DNA from: Sepiola atlantica
Taxonomy: Eukaryota; Mollusca; Cephalopoda; Sepiida; Sepiolidae
Length of the DNA: 64,000 nt
Direction: 5' to 3'
Assembly (NCBI GenBank): GCA_963556195.1
Contig: OY744537.1
Coordinates: forward strand, 17,569,274 to 17,633,273
Below the pieces are notes generated by a model. It was given only the letters and a program-made list of their open reading frames with translations, did no database searches and was not told where the DNA came from. Both the position numbers and the translations under genes were made by a program. Below, piece by piece: positions 43,206 through 54,260 of this stretch. Every line of letters starts with the position of its first letter. Position 1 is the first letter of the stretch.

Positions 43206-43987
43206 GGTATACTTACCTGGCACACGCTAGGAAGTAAGTGTAGTATCTGTTCCGATAGATACTGCACGCCTGTCCTGTGCAGTTCTAGGAGGTCCACCCT
43301 CCCAGGCTTCGCCTCCCCTCTTTGAGGGGGAGTAAGTTTATTGCTTACTGTCTGAGGCGCCCCTACCGGGGAATGCCGACGGGGCTGCCCAGGCAATTTT
43401 TAAATGGCCAGAGTGCTCACCTCTCGAGCGCTGGCTTTTAACCCCACTTACTCGACCCAAGCTGTGGTCACATCTTACTTGTGGGAGTAAGATAAAACTG
43501 GCCTTGTGCCTAACTCCTGCAGAGGAGTAAATAAATATATGTTACGGCGCTCAGCAGAGGCGTAAACGGGGTCCAAAAAAGAACGAGAAAGAGTTTAAAA
43601 ACATAAATTTGCAACAAGTAAAGTTGACTTATGTCTAGAATAGACATTTTTCTACTTACCTATGTAATTTGTTTGTATTTTTACGTAGTATAAATGGCTT
43701 TTTATTAGATGTTAAAAAAAATTTTCTTGTTTTTTAAAACATCTAGTTTCTCAAAGAAAATGCCGGCCAGTCCCTCTATATTATTACGTAGAGCGGCCAT
43801 TTTGAATTCTTCGAAAACCGTGTGTTGAACGTAAATTTCTAATAAATAGCACTTCAAACGGGTTTAAAATACAAACAAATAGCACATGCAAGTTTGAAAC
43901 TAACTTTTACAGCTTACAGTTACTTTTATTTGTTGTATATTTGTTTTTTTAGCGTTTTTACTCTGCTGAGTCTCGTAAAAGATGCCC
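43206..43987. mobile_element. MITE (GGGTAT family), copy 3, interrupted by a SINE
   Basis: TATTTTTG flanks it on both sides (43198-43205 and 43988-43995), an 8-bp duplication of fold-back sequence. The left end (G)GGTAT is separated by a SINE from the rest (TATGTTACGGCGCTCAGCAG onward, 43537-43987). The body is very similar to copy 1 at 33613. The right end is GTAAAAGATGCCC. Confidence 0.88.
43209..43536 (+). mobile_element. U2-snRNA SINE, body A2, with U1-like start
   Basis: The first bases ATACTTACCTGGCA equal the first 14 bases of U1 snRNA (the first two or three may be host MITE bases). AAGTGTAGTATCTGTTC (43236-43252) is an exact 17-base match to U2. The body then jumps from GATACTGCACGC to CTGTCCTGTGCAGTTCTAGG, omitting a segment of roughly 60 bp present in A1. 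The tail is CTGGCCTTGTGCCTAACTCC...GAGTAAATAAATA. Inserted near the left end of a GGGTAT MITE. Confidence 0.85.
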
Positions 43988-44037
43988 TATTTTTGTTAGT
44001 TGTTGAATTGCTTATTCTTTATTCCATTTTTATTTTT

Positions 44038-44038
<1 letters not shown>

Positions 44039-44098
<60 letters not shown>
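44039..44098. repeat. (CA)n then (TA)n
   Basis: CA units 44039-44053, TA units 44054-44098. The TA part also forms the tail of the minus-strand LINE that follows. Confidence 0.95.
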
Positions 44099-44099
<1 letters not shown>

Positions 44100-44106
<7 letters not shown>

Positions 44107-44420
44107 CTAATGAGTCACCGTTTATCAAGGCCCAAAGGCCACTCGAGGATAACGGTTAATAATGAGTTTGTCGGTTGGACAATGAGACAACACTTTGAGA
44201 GGAATGGAGACGATGCGTGAAATAGGCAGAAATTGATTATTTAGGAGCTCAACAAGAACTTGTTAATATTTGAGTTGAAAACGATCATGTAGTATTCAGC
44301 TGGGAAGCAGCCCCGCAGTATTGTGTTCCACAGACGGGAAGTTATTGGAAAGAAATTCCGTTTAGTTTTAGGTAGACAAAGGAAGAAAGGAACATTATTT
44401 ACAGTGTTTTTTGTAGCTCA
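44100..44420 (-). pseudogene. LINE C-terminus and 3' UTR (family 2, copy a)
   Basis: The minus-strand frame reads RNFFPITSRLWNTILRGCFP then AEYYMIVFNSNINKFLLSS, the usual last motif of a LINE reverse transcriptase ORF. The 3' UTR ends TTATCCTCGAGTGGCCTTTG, GGCCTTGATAAACGGTGACT, CATTAG and then a TA-rich tail. The same ending is at 58.2 kb and 12.3 kb. The upstream part of this copy is at 44829-44965, separated by a SINE. Confidence 0.75.
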
Positions 44421-44554
44421 GCCATGGGAGGGGGGAGTCACTTGGCCTTAAGATTGTGTTATTTTTCATACTTAGTCGAGGATACGTCCTCGGCAATCAG
44501 TCCGACAGAGTCTGTGCCATTTGAGTTAGGTGACCTTTTTTTCTGTCGGGCTGA
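44421..44554. other. LINE or SINE junction sequence, unassigned
   Basis: It could be more of the broken LINE (minus strand) or a decayed SINE head (plus strand). GAGGATACGTCCTCGG is reminiscent of an internal U2 segment, but this is weak. Confidence 0.3.
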
Positions 44555-44828
44555 GGTATTGTTCTGTGCAGTTCTAGGGAGTTCACCTTCCCAGGCTTTA
44601 CCTTCTCCCCCCTTTGAGAGGAGGTTAGTTTATTGCTAATCGCCTGAGGCGCCCCTACCAGGGAATTCCGACGGAGCTGCTCAGGCAATTTTGTAGGCCA
44701 GAGTGCACTCCCTATTGGGCGATGGCTTTTCAATCCCCACCTTCCGACCTTGTGTCACACCTTCCGACCTTGTGTCACACCTTCCGACCTTGTGTCACAT
44801 CTTCCCGCGGTGGGAGGAAGGTAAATAC
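44555..44828 (+). mobile_element. SINE of the A family inserted in a LINE, head unclear
   Basis: Body: GTTCTGTGCAGTTCTAGGGA, CGCCTGAGGCGCCCCTACCA, GGCCAGAGTGC. Tail: ends with GGTGGGAGGAAGGTAAATA. CTTCCGACCTTGTGTCACAC is repeated three times with a 20-bp period (44741, 44761, 44781), where other copies have a single CGACCTTG-type segment. Confidence 0.8.
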
Positions 44829-44965
44829 TAGCTAGACGATTTTTTTCTGTAAATATTTTACAGGATGAAACCAGAGATCGAAGCTCAGTCGAGCACTTTC
44901 CATGAATATAACGACAGAATAGAGAAATACCAACAACGTCTCTGTTGTGAAAGAGATTCATATAA
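44829..44965 (-). pseudogene. LINE C-terminal fragment (family 2, copy a, upstream part)
   Basis: The minus-strand frame reads NRDVVGISLFCRYIHGKCST, ELRSLVSSCKIFTEKNRLA. RRDVxxLSLFYRYxxGxCSxEL is a well-known block near the C-terminus of jockey/CR1-like LINE ORFs. It matches 57.79 kb and joins 44100-44420 across the inserted SINE. Confidence 0.8.
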
Positions 44966-46024
44966 AATAACTTCAGTGAAGTTAAAAAAAAAAAGAAGAA
45001 AACGTCTCAAACTGGAAAGTTAAAAAAGAAAGAAAAAACCTATCAATCGGTATAGAAAGAATGAAAGGAAAAAAGAAAGAAAACGTCTCATTGTGGAAAC
45101 AGAGGGGAGGATTTCTTTCCAAATTCATTTTAGACTGCGGGAGGTGGACTTATTTTTTTCTGTTTCCCTTCCTCTAAACACTTTCTGGCAGTTTTTTATT
45201 CGTTAACGTTTGTGTGACGGGACGGATATATACAGGGTGTTGCACTTGACAAAAAGAAAACGAAATAGGTAATAAAAACAAAAGTTGTATATACAGAGAC
45301 CCGGTAGTTTATTTAACAACAGTTAGAGTTACACACTACATAATGATGAGTCAATGAATTTTGTTGGAAAGAATTCTGTAAATTGGCAAATATCGCAAAC
45401 TCAGGAATTGATAGATGAGTAGCAGTTATATGATTACAAGCTATTTTCTTTTGCGCTAGTTTATCCTCGCTCGCAGAGTGATTAATACATTACTCAATTA
45501 GAACACTTTTCTGTGGAAGGCACTTCCGTCATACTTTTTAATTCCGTTTTTCCACACTTTTACCAGTCAGTGTTTAAATGTTAAGGTGACAAAGCGACAT
45601 GTTCCTATCTCGCCCTTAAGCCATAACTTGGGCTAGGCGAGATGAGTGACCCAGACTCAACACATTTTCATATTTTTGTCTATGTAACTCTTTCCAGCTC
45701 ATGCCTGTTTTGTTGATGAATGAAAGTAATTTAAATTGTAATGAAGAAGTTTGTCCTTATAACCAAACTACGGTAATCCATTTTTGTTCCCACCAAATAA
45801 GACCGGCAGGATGAATATCTACGCAACAAATCTTTCCTCCTACAATTCATGACCCGTTTTCTTCATCTACAGATGCACTGCGAGAAAATCTTCAAATCCA
45901 TTATTTAAATGTGAAGAACGTCTACATGTGATTACATTTTAAGCAATTTTGAATCAATAAATGAACCATTATGGCAAATTTTCGATACGGAAGCAAGAGA
46001 TTTTTAAAAACTATCATGTTTATT
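44966..46024. other. No gene recognised
   Basis: AT-rich sequence. GGGATATATACAGGGTG (about 45222-45240) recalls a TA-MITE end, but no partner is seen. Confidence 0.5.
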
Positions 46025-46430
46025 TGTATTGAGATACAGGCAAAATATGGTAGTTAAAAATAAGATAACATGAACACTTCTGAATATATTTAGTTATCAG
46101 TGAAAAATATTAGTGTACACCAAAACTTACGGAAAATTATCGAGTAGAATTTTGATAAGATATAAAATTAATATACTATTTGGAGTCCACAAACTGAACG
46201 ATATTTGCGTCAAGGGAAGCTTGTTGTAGAAAATTATCTCCCTTTCTGCTAATATGAAGACGATATGCTGGGTTGTCGTTCGGAGTAAATTAATTTTATT
46301 TTTTATTAAAATTCTACTCGCTCATTTTCCATAATTTTTGGTGTACACTAATATTTTTCACTGATAAGTCAGTACATCCATTAGTTTTCCTGTTATTTTA
46401 TTTTGAACCACCATATTTCACTTGAGTCTC
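46025..46430. repeat. Fold-back element, about 400 bp
   Basis: AAATATGGTAGTTAAAAATA, TTATCAGTGAAAAATATTAG, TGTACACCAAAACTTACGGA on the left are inverted on the right (TCCATAATTTTTGGTGTACA, AATATTTTTCACTGATAAGT, CCACCATATTT). The loop is about 150 bp. Confidence 0.8.
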
Positions 46431-46964
46431 AATAAAAAATGAGCACCAAACTATTGTAGCAGTTGCATGAGGGATCTATTTTGTTTATATGTCCACGCAA
46501 TATCTTGTGTTATGTTGAGTTGTAATTCGGTCGATGTAAACAGACATATTGATACACAGGCGATTAGTACACCACTCACATGCGCACAGGAAGCCTACTG
46601 ATTTCTGCCCAGAGGATTTAGCGCTAAATACACATCAGTTTGAGTCGAGATTTCAGCATAGACAGACTGGCATTCTCATTCTCTCCTCGTCATCATCATG
46701 GGTGGAATAAACTCAAGACCAACTGGAATTATATAACTGTTATACCTGCCGACCAAGTAACTCAACTCACATATACGTTCCTGTATTCTTGTTCCAGTTA
46801 AATAAAAGACATATTTATATTATTGTAGATAAGACGTTGGTGTTTTCCTTCAAACTCATGGTGACCCTTTTTCTTATTCAAGTCAGAATAATACAGACAC
46901 GATCGGCTAAGCAAAATGGCTATCTCCTGTCTCAACACTCTCAATAAACACCAACACCAACACC

Positions 46965-46965
<1 letters not shown>
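46431..46965. other. No gene; weak repeat similarity with 18.9 kb
   Basis: 46456-46570 (GTAGCAGTTGCATGAGGGAT...GATACACAGGCGATTAG) matches 18898-19028 at low identity. Confidence 0.45.

Positions 46966-47056
<91 letters not shown>
46966..47056. repeat. (TTC)n(ATC)n compound microsatellite
   Basis: TTC units 46966-46995, ATC units 46996-47056. Confidence 0.97.
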
Positions 47057-47057
<1 letters not shown>

Positions 47058-47069
47058 GATTTATTTTTA

Positions 47070-47490
47070 ACAGGCCTTTGATTAGTCCTCTATAAGAAGG
47101 TGGAGCCTGTCTGTCAGTCTTGATCAAAGTCTTCTTTTCCAGGCACGGCAGTCGCGAGGATCAAAGTTCGCAATCTCCAGGGCCGCATGGTTGCGTTTAC
47201 ACAGCTCATCCCAAGAGAGCTTTGGTCTTCCAGCCTGCCGACTTGATGCGATGGACATGTCTCCGACCCGGAAGATCCAGCTGGAGCTTCACTCGACAAA
47301 GCCAAGCCATTTCTGTCTGCCCAGCTTATTAAGGACATCAGATATTTCTTTAATACCAAGCTTAGAGAGAAGAGTCCAAAGGAGAGTGTCGTCTTCTGGC
47401 TTGACATGGCAAATCCATCTAATCATGGCTCTTTCGTTGCGCTGCAGTCTCTTGAGAGTGCTTGCCGATGCAGCCCATATCTCAGGCATG
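47070..47490 (-). pseudogene. LINE C-terminal fragment (family 4)
   Basis: The minus-strand frame 47489-47289 reads EIWAASASTLKRLQRNERAM, IRWICHVKPEDDTLLWTLLS, KLGIKEISDVLNKLGRQKWL. It continues in another frame with AGRPKLSWDELCKRNHAALE and DPRDCRAWKRRL. ETW...LERxxRAMIRWICG...LGIxxIxxxL..xRLRWFGHV...GRPxxxWxExxxxD is the canonical C-terminal region of many invertebrate non-LTR elements. It has one frameshift after GRQKWLGFVE and stops, and ends at a (CAT)n-type array. Confidence 0.8.
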
Positions 47491-48295
47491 AAAAATTATA
47501 TTGAAAAAATGAAATTACCACAAACCAAAATTTGATCAATGTTGCAATGAAACCTAGACAAAGAAAAAGATCCAAATGATCAAAAACTCAAGCTTTTTCT
47601 GAATAATTTCGCTTTAAATTTTATTTGTAAAAAAATCTAAAAGAAAACAAGAAAAAAACATTGACTATCAAATATACATTTACAGTTTTAGCTCCATTAA
47701 ACTAAAATTATCTGACTCGGAAAAATAGAAATCAAGGAAGGATTTTGCTAAAACTCTGCATTAAGAAAAACGATTAATTAGCCAGTAAATACCTTAATTG
47801 AGACAAAATTTGTGGCGGGCATAAAAAGTGCTGCCGTCTCAATGCCATGATGATGCCAAGGCAAACCGTGACTGGCGTTGATTATATTAAAAAAAAAAAG
47901 TATATAAATATTTGTTTTTACCATGAATCATTTTGCAAATCTATATAAAACATTTCTTCCTTTCCACCACGTGTTTCTAATTTATTTTATTTTTCTGTCC
48001 ACCACGTGTTTTTAATTTAATTAATTTTTAATTTATTTATTTATTCTATTTCTCAACACTTTCTGCTACACCTTTTTATAAACGCCAACGATATGTATTT
48101 ATTTATGTGACCTAAACTGTTGAGCGTAGGTTTCCGAAAGTGAATACAGTGTCACAGTAAAGGAAGTAAGAAAGTTCAGCTGACACTTTTCTTCTCGTGG
48201 AAGATAGCTTCGCTCGGCTGTCCAGTGGGCAGAGACAGGAGAGAGGACGTCTGGTGCCAGGAAGCTCTCTGGGGTTGCTGTCTAAATCCCAAAGG
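47491..48295. other. No gene recognised
   Basis: AT-rich. ACCACGTGTTTYTAATTT occurs twice near 47967 and 48000. Confidence 0.5.
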
Positions 48296-48303
48296 GTCGG
48301 AAG

Positions 48304-48787
48304 CATGGCCATCCCTACTACAGGCCAGGCAATCGTGCAACTGGGGTCTTTTACTGGGGGCCATGTGAACTTTCTTAAATATTCGATATAGAAGTTGCAA
48401 ACTATATCATCAACTGGTGCGGATCCTTTTTTTCTTTTTAACCACAATATACAAGTAATGATCTTTTGATATAAGTACAAAATCTCTAAAAAAAAAATCC
48501 AACATTGAAATAAAAATTCTTCATCGAAATATGCATTTGCCTTTGTTTATTCAAAATTACCTGTCTCTTAATTTTATAGGAATTTGTCAATTGTCAAATT
48601 TATCAATTAGCTCATTGTGGTTCTTATTATTTGGTATGTAAAACACATAAAAACATCAAACTAATCTCACAGAGGAATTTTACCTTTGTTTGCAACTTCT
48701 ATATCGAATATTTAAGAAAATTCACATGGCCCCCCAGTAAAAGACCCCAGTTGCACGATTGCCTGGCCTGTAGTAGGGATGGCCATG
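48304..48787. mobile_element. 480-bp MITE with 8-bp target duplication, copy 2
   Basis: Same ends and body as 14873-15352 (CATGGCCATCCCTACTACAG and inverse) with very few differences. A perfect 8-bp duplication GTCGGAAG flanks it (48296-48303 and 48788-48795). Confidence 0.95.
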
Positions 48788-48795
48788 GTCGGAAG

Positions 48796-50402
48796 TAAAC
48801 CTTCAAGGTTCCGGTTGAAATAATTACACTCTTGAGTCTGATTGGTCCTTCTGTAACCAATGACCTCACACTCACAGGGGCTGCTCTCCGCAAGGAAAAA
48901 GAAATGTTAATGATTATGACTGCTACAAATTAAAGATATATCCTCGTTAATATTTTAACTAAAGAGAATCGTTCTATCAGTTACTGACCTAAAATTCCTA
49001 AAGTGAATTCTAAAACTTGACATTGAAACAGTTAGCTGGAAAATATGTCTCAACAGTGCACGGCTTTGTAAACAGCTTAAACCAACAGCACATCATATTC
49101 CTGTATTTTTTGCTTACGCCCACGTGTGGTTGGTACATGTCATAAAATTTCAGCCAATGAGAACAAAGCATAATAATCATACCAGCATGTTAGCTTTCTC
49201 CTCTGCAATAAAATTGACTACAGTTTGTCCGTTATAGAAATCAATATGGAACATTTTTAGCCCGTGCACCCTTCTATCATGTATCAGAATGATATTTCCC
49301 CCTCTTTCCAAAAATTCCTGACTCAAAATGTGAATTCAAACTAAGAATCATAATTAATACTAACATAATAGCATTTAATACAAACGCTAGCGGAGAGAAA
49401 ATCCAACACAACCTTTCGGTAGTGATGGGCACAATGTGTTTTTTGTGGCCCTAGACCCAGTTTGTGTTTACTAATCTGTGGTGACCCCCTCCTCTTAAAA
49501 TTCCCCCCCCCCGGGATGGGGTGGGGGGAGAATTCCTCCCTGGTTGAAAACCACTTATTTAGAGAGTCCTCATAAGTACTTAAAGAAGTAAAATGTTACA
49601 AGCAAGCTTGTGGGGGTCGTCATACCCTCTTGGTCGGGGTTACCAACTTCCTCCACAAATAAAAATAATAAGAAGAATATTTACATGCACAATTAACGGA
49701 CTGTTTATTTACTGAAATAAACATATTAACAAATAGAATATATTACTTTGTGTAATGAGTTTATGAGTCCTTTCTTTAGTTTCATGTAAGTAAAAAGAAG
49801 AATGTCTTTTCTTTTGTTGAAGTGTTCATTTGTTATAAAATATTAACAGAGGCAATAGTGAATGTTCGCCTGTGAAATTGTATGAAGCGCGCGAAAGGTG
49901 AAATGGAAGAGTGATTGTAAGATGCGTGTAAGCTCCGGATGAAAGTCAGTTGAAAAGAGAAAGTTTGATGTTTGTGTGTGCTTAAATACTATTTGGATCG
50001 GCTCCAGCGAGCTTATGGAGAAAAGTTTAGAAAAATATGTCTTTGGAGAAATCTCATTGGACAAAAATATCACGTGGTGTGCTTGCAATTACGTCCGCTC
50101 GTTTTGAGTTGATTTAATATAAAAAGCCACATCGGAATTTGCGTGGGCGTTATTTTATATTTGTCACGCGCCAATACAACAATTTTCACTCTGCGCGCCT
50201 AAATTGTATTTATTCCAAACAACAATTTTTAATCGAATCTTAACCGTGTCAACTGGCACAAGCTAATGACATTAATTATATTCACTATGCTCATAACACC
50301 ATATTACTTTCTTTGTTTTTACTGCCCCCTCCTACAGTTTCGCCCCTAATATAGTCAGAAGAAGCTGAAGTGTTGGAAAACTTTCTGAATCAGTGTTTTA
50401 TA
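48796..50402. other. No gene recognised
   Basis: Two CCAAT-type motifs near 48839 and 48855 are unremarkable alone. GGTTGAAAACCACT at about 49542 resembles a hAT end (CAGTGGTTCTCAACC inverted) without a partner. 49.8-50.1 kb is unclassified. Confidence 0.45.
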
Positions 50403-50785
50403 CAGGGTGGGCCAAAATAAGGGTCCTATCTTTAAATTTTAATAACTTGAATTTGAATAACTTCCACAAAATAAAAGTTAAACTCACCAAACTTTATGTG
50501 TGTGTAGACTGACCCTTCCGAGATTTTTTGAAATAAACAAAACAAATTTTAGCCGAAAAACACTTCTTAAAACTTACAAAAACTAAAGTATTGTTTTTTA
50601 CACTGTTTTGAGTTTTTTAAGCAAAAATAATGTTTTCTAAATGAGGGTACGTTCTATAGGGCTAATACGGCTCATGCTTGCTTCGGAAGGGGTCCTTTAC
50701 TTATTCTAAAAAAAAAATTAAAAAAATCAATAAATAAAAAAGTTATGAATTTTTAAAAATAGGACCCTTATTTTTGCCCACCCTG
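50403..50785. mobile_element. Tc1/mariner-type MITE, copy 2
   Basis: Complete: CAGGGTGGGCCAAAATAAGG to TTATTTTTGCCCACCCTG with TA on each side. It is nearly identical to 2657-3040 apart from A-run length and a few substitutions. Confidence 0.9.
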
Positions 50786-52594
50786 TATATCTAGTTTATA
50801 TTTCATTAAAATCGGATATATGTATTGTCACGTGCAGCCTTCATTGGGACCATGGCAGCGAGCCCGTGACAATGATAAAATAATAAAAAAAGGTAAATAG
50901 GTTCGGAAATGGCTTGTAGGTGCCCAATATTAATAACAGAATACAGGGGGATGGGATTCTCCAGTTCAAGACATCACATAGAAATAAGGAATAACATCGA
51001 ACAGGTAAGAGACAACTCAAACACCAAGTTTAATTCAACACAAATATTTATTTATATGAAGATAAGAAAAAGGGGAAAACATGTATGGAGCAAAACAACA
51101 AAAGAACAAAGTAATATTTTAGGGGAAAGAGATAATGTCTAAAGTTATCTAATAACGAGAAAAATCTATAACCAAAAATCGTGTCCATACAAATCAAGGG
51201 AGAAAGGTAATTATTACTTACAAAAATGGATGAGTGGCACAAGACTCTCCACAGGAGTTGAAAAGTTCAATAGTCCAGGAATTATACAATCATTCAAGAT
51301 CAACACTAATCTTTGGATGTAAAAGTCAACGGCAGATACCAAGACACAAGTCCTTTAGGAATTATGTGTATGGGTGGAGTCTTTGAGCTTCGGTCACCAC
51401 TACACAATCCTCACACAGGATTTGTAATCATATTTTCTCGGCGATAATGTAAGATGTTACAATCAGCGACAGATCTTGGTGACGTGGAGAATTCGTCTCA
51501 GAAGCGTTTTGGGATTCGCTTTCGGCTGTATATCAATATAGAAGAAATCTCTGGGCCACACAGTCAACAAGGAACATGAGCAAATCGCCTTTCCTTGCCC
51601 CAGTCTGCATCTTCAGTTTTTTCTTCTTCTTCATTCCATCACGGCAACGATTGGCAAGAGTTGTCTCCGGTTGACAGCAACTGACTCATCGACTTGCCGA
51701 ATCCCTTTTAACATACTCTCTGGGCAGATTACGTGGGTGTGTTGGAAGGGTTTTTGAGTTACCCTGCAAAAGGTGACATACACTTTGATTTTAAGGTCAA
51801 GGCAATGCGTAAGTGTTAAGAGAGGGAAGGGGGGTCGTTTGACAGGAAATAGCGTTTGACTTCCTCTCAAGTAAGGGTTTAGGAGAGGGGAAGGGACGCA
51901 TCGGCCAGCAGGAAATATGTTCTAACTTCCCTAGGTGATTGTCTGAGTTCAAAGTAAAATAGAAAGATATATGACAAAATAGATTTTGATCGCTTTGGTT
52001 ATATTTATGAAATATATATTTTTTTCTCATAATCTTAATTCAACTACACTTTCTTTGTGACAGTATCTGAAGTTTTAAGGGGGTTCTGTCTCAGTGGGTC
52101 ACTTAGAGGTTGAGGTACGTAAATATATAGCACATTGAAGGAAACATAGAGATTTGGGCCACTTCCATTGTCTTCCCCAGAAAATTCTATACATATGATA
52201 TAAATTTCATAAAAATAAGATATCTTTGAAGTTTTAAGGAGATTATGCCCTCATAGACTTCTTAATAGATTAAGAAACACTTCCATTGTCTTCCCCGGTA
52301 AACTTTACATAAGAATACACTTTTAGATTTTATGTAGATTCTCTAACATTTCTTTCTATAGGGAACACACAAACATCACACATACATTAAGTTTTATATA
52401 GAGAGATTTCACTCTTTCTTTGTCCATTGTTTTTTTTTTACTTTTTACTTTTGGTCACCCCAAAATTGGCATAAACTTTAAGTGAAAAAATAATTACCAA
52501 AAGACCATTCTTAAAATGGTTTGCCGATTTCGGTTCCAAATTAGTTAGTTTTTGTTTTAACTTTATTCATACCTAAATAGGCATATTGCTACTG
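50786..52594. other. No gene; interspersed-repeat ending at 52.24-52.40 kb
   Basis: 52240-52405 (TTTACATAAGAATACACTTT, TAGATTTTATGTAGATTCTC, ACACAAACAT...AAGTTTTATATAG) matches the ending of the 3778-5760 element. AGTTTTAAGGRGRTT blocks at 52072 and 52236 suggest an internal duplication. The rest is unclassified. Confidence 0.5.
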
Positions 52595-53110
52595 AAGCGT
52601 ACTGTGATAGGGGCCAGATTTATAAGGGAAATTCTGGTGGGAGAGTTGGGCAGCAAGATGTTTGTTCATATTACATTTAAATTTCTGCATGTTGGTACAG
52701 TCGGAGAAGCAGGAAGCAGGGAAGGCATTCCAAATGCAAGCAGTCTGAGAAATGAAGCTATAAGATTAGAAAACCTTACAGCATCTAGGGACTTTTACAA
52801 TGGAGGGGTATGATTTTATTGCTAGTTGGGTGGACTGGGGGGTATTTACGTTGAGTATGTAAAAGTGCAGAAAGTTCATCAGAGCACATTCCGTGGAAGT
52901 ACTTGTAAAATAAACACAGGGATGCAACACTTCAGTGATGTGATAGGGGCTGAAGCTTGGCATACGGTGCAGGACTTATTAGCTTAGAAATTCTTTTTTA
53001 CTCTCTATGCAAGAGGGGAAGGCTAGTGGTTGATGCACCAGCCCAGATGCACAGGCGAATGGTGACTTTATAGAGATATAGGATATCGGCAGGTGTTTAA
53101 AGTTTTCTAG
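52595..53110 (-). pseudogene. LINE C-terminal fragment (family 5)
   Basis: Minus-strand pieces: ADILYLYKVTIRLCIWAGA, VASLCLFYKYFHGMCSDELS, then SYSFISQTACIWNAFPASCF and MQKFKCNMNKHLA. The order is that of the end of LINE ORFs (YxxxVRPxLxYA, SLxLFYKYxxGxCSxEL, RTAxLWNxLPAxxFP, FKxxVNxxL). Frames are broken. It adjoins, in opposite orientation, an LTR-type reverse transcriptase. Confidence 0.7.
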
Positions 53111-53159
53111 CCCGGTAGAGGGAGCTTACCTGACTTTGGTGTAGTATTCAATCAGAATA

Positions 53160-53690
53160 AGAAAGCATAGACCGCATTGTGAAAATGGATGAGCGGACAC
53201 TCGCCCAGTAAGCTGGTGAACAGAGTGCAATTGGATGCATATAAAAAAGAACTTTCATATCCTGGGGAAGAACTTGGCCTTCCCAAGAGTCTGATTCTCT
53301 TAATGGTGGTCATGCAAGAGCACAAACAGAAGGTCAAGCCTGTAACTCGACTGTTGGGAGTTGAACGGATTTGTGGAGGCGTCTACTGCTAACATGGAGG
53401 TGTGAGTAGAAAAACTTAGTGAGTGGTGATGTGTAACTTCTGGATCTGAGAAATGCTTATCTGCAAATCCACATCAATAAAGCGCTATGGCCATTTCAAA
53501 AGTCGATTTTCAAGAATAAGCGGTTTTGCTTTACAGGACTGGATTTGGGCATAATTGTGACACCGCTCATTATGGAATCCGTCATCAATATGGTAATGTC
53601 CCCAAATCAGGCAATCAAGAATGCCACGTTGTCGTACATCGATGAAAACTTTTATAAATGAAAGACTAGTTTCTGCAGCATGCATGTGGC
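53160..53690 (+). pseudogene. LTR-retrotransposon-type reverse transcriptase fragment
   Basis: The frame at 53189 carries NRVQLDAYKKELSYPGEELG then LPKSLILLMVVMQEHKQKVK. After a frameshift come ELNGFVEASTAN, LLDLRNAYLQIHINKALWPF (catalytic A box, about 53440-53490), FCFTGLDLGIIVTPLIMES and ATLSYIDENFYK (YIDE in place of the usual YIDD/YVDD, about 53632). The order fits a Gypsy-like or related LTR element different from the one at 9 kb. Internal stops show it is dead. No LTRs located. Confidence 0.65.
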
Positions 53691-53760
53691 ATCACTTTTC
53701 AGATTATAGTTTGTAAAAATCCAGAGTGATTAAAAGATGGAGCAACGGTCGGCAAGTGTC

Positions 53761-54260
53761 ATCATTCTCATCATATTCAGTTTAACATCCGTTTTACATG
53801 CTGGCATGTGTCCGACGGCTTTTAGAAATTGACTTCTAAACTAACCTATCTCTGGCAAGGTCTTTATTTATCTCTCTTTCTCTCAAGTCCATTTTTATCA
53901 CTTCCTCCAAGTTTTCCTTGGCATTCCCATGTGGACAGGACCTGCTACCTAAACTGTTCTACATTTACTGGCCCAAGAACTCTCATCCATTCTTTCAACA
54001 TAGCCAGACTATCAAAGTCTCCTGTTCTGCACACATCATCCTATACTGTCCAGGTTTAATCTTCCTCTGATGTCATCAAAACTAAGCTTGTCTTTAAGAC
54101 TCACATTACCCATCCATCGTATCATTCTCATATCATTTCTCTCCATGTAACACATGTCCTGAATCCCCAAGTTTCACTTCCATACATCATTACATTACAT
54201 ACACATGCCTGATACACTCTTCCCTTTGTGGACAGTGATTGGGGGAGAAAATGTCACTCT
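53761..54260 (-). pseudogene. LINE C-terminal fragment (family 1, copy c)
   Basis: Inverse of the 13.7 kb copy: shares CATCCGTTTTACATGC (about 53788), the region encoding the RM..SSW block (AACTCTCATCCATTC, 53979), TCTCCTGTTCTGCACACATC, TGTCCAGGTTTAATCTTCCT and CTCCATGTAACACATGTCCT. Stops in all frames. Confidence 0.7.

Larger units (their letters stand above)
43001..44040. repeat. Fold-back element containing two nested insertions
   Basis: The left arm TAAAAATAAAAATGGAATAA...CAATTCAACAACTAACAAAA...GATATTTCGGCCGTAGATAC is inverted at 43128-43205 and, after a 782-bp interruption, 43988-44040. Without the interruption the palindrome is about 260 bp. The interruption is a GGGTAT-family MITE that itself holds a SINE. 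Confidence 0.9.

Noticed and set aside
48176..48480. Open frames covering 48.1-48.5 kb
   Set aside because: They run across the left end of the 480-bp MITE, and part recurs identically at 14.9 kb in non-coding MITE sequence.
49540..49560. hAT end (GGTTGAAAACCACT)
   Set aside because: No matching inverted partner or 8-bp duplication found nearby.
52586..52813. Plus-strand open frame of 75 codons
   Set aside because: The minus strand in the same place carries recognisable LINE C-terminal motifs, so the plus frame is a shadow.
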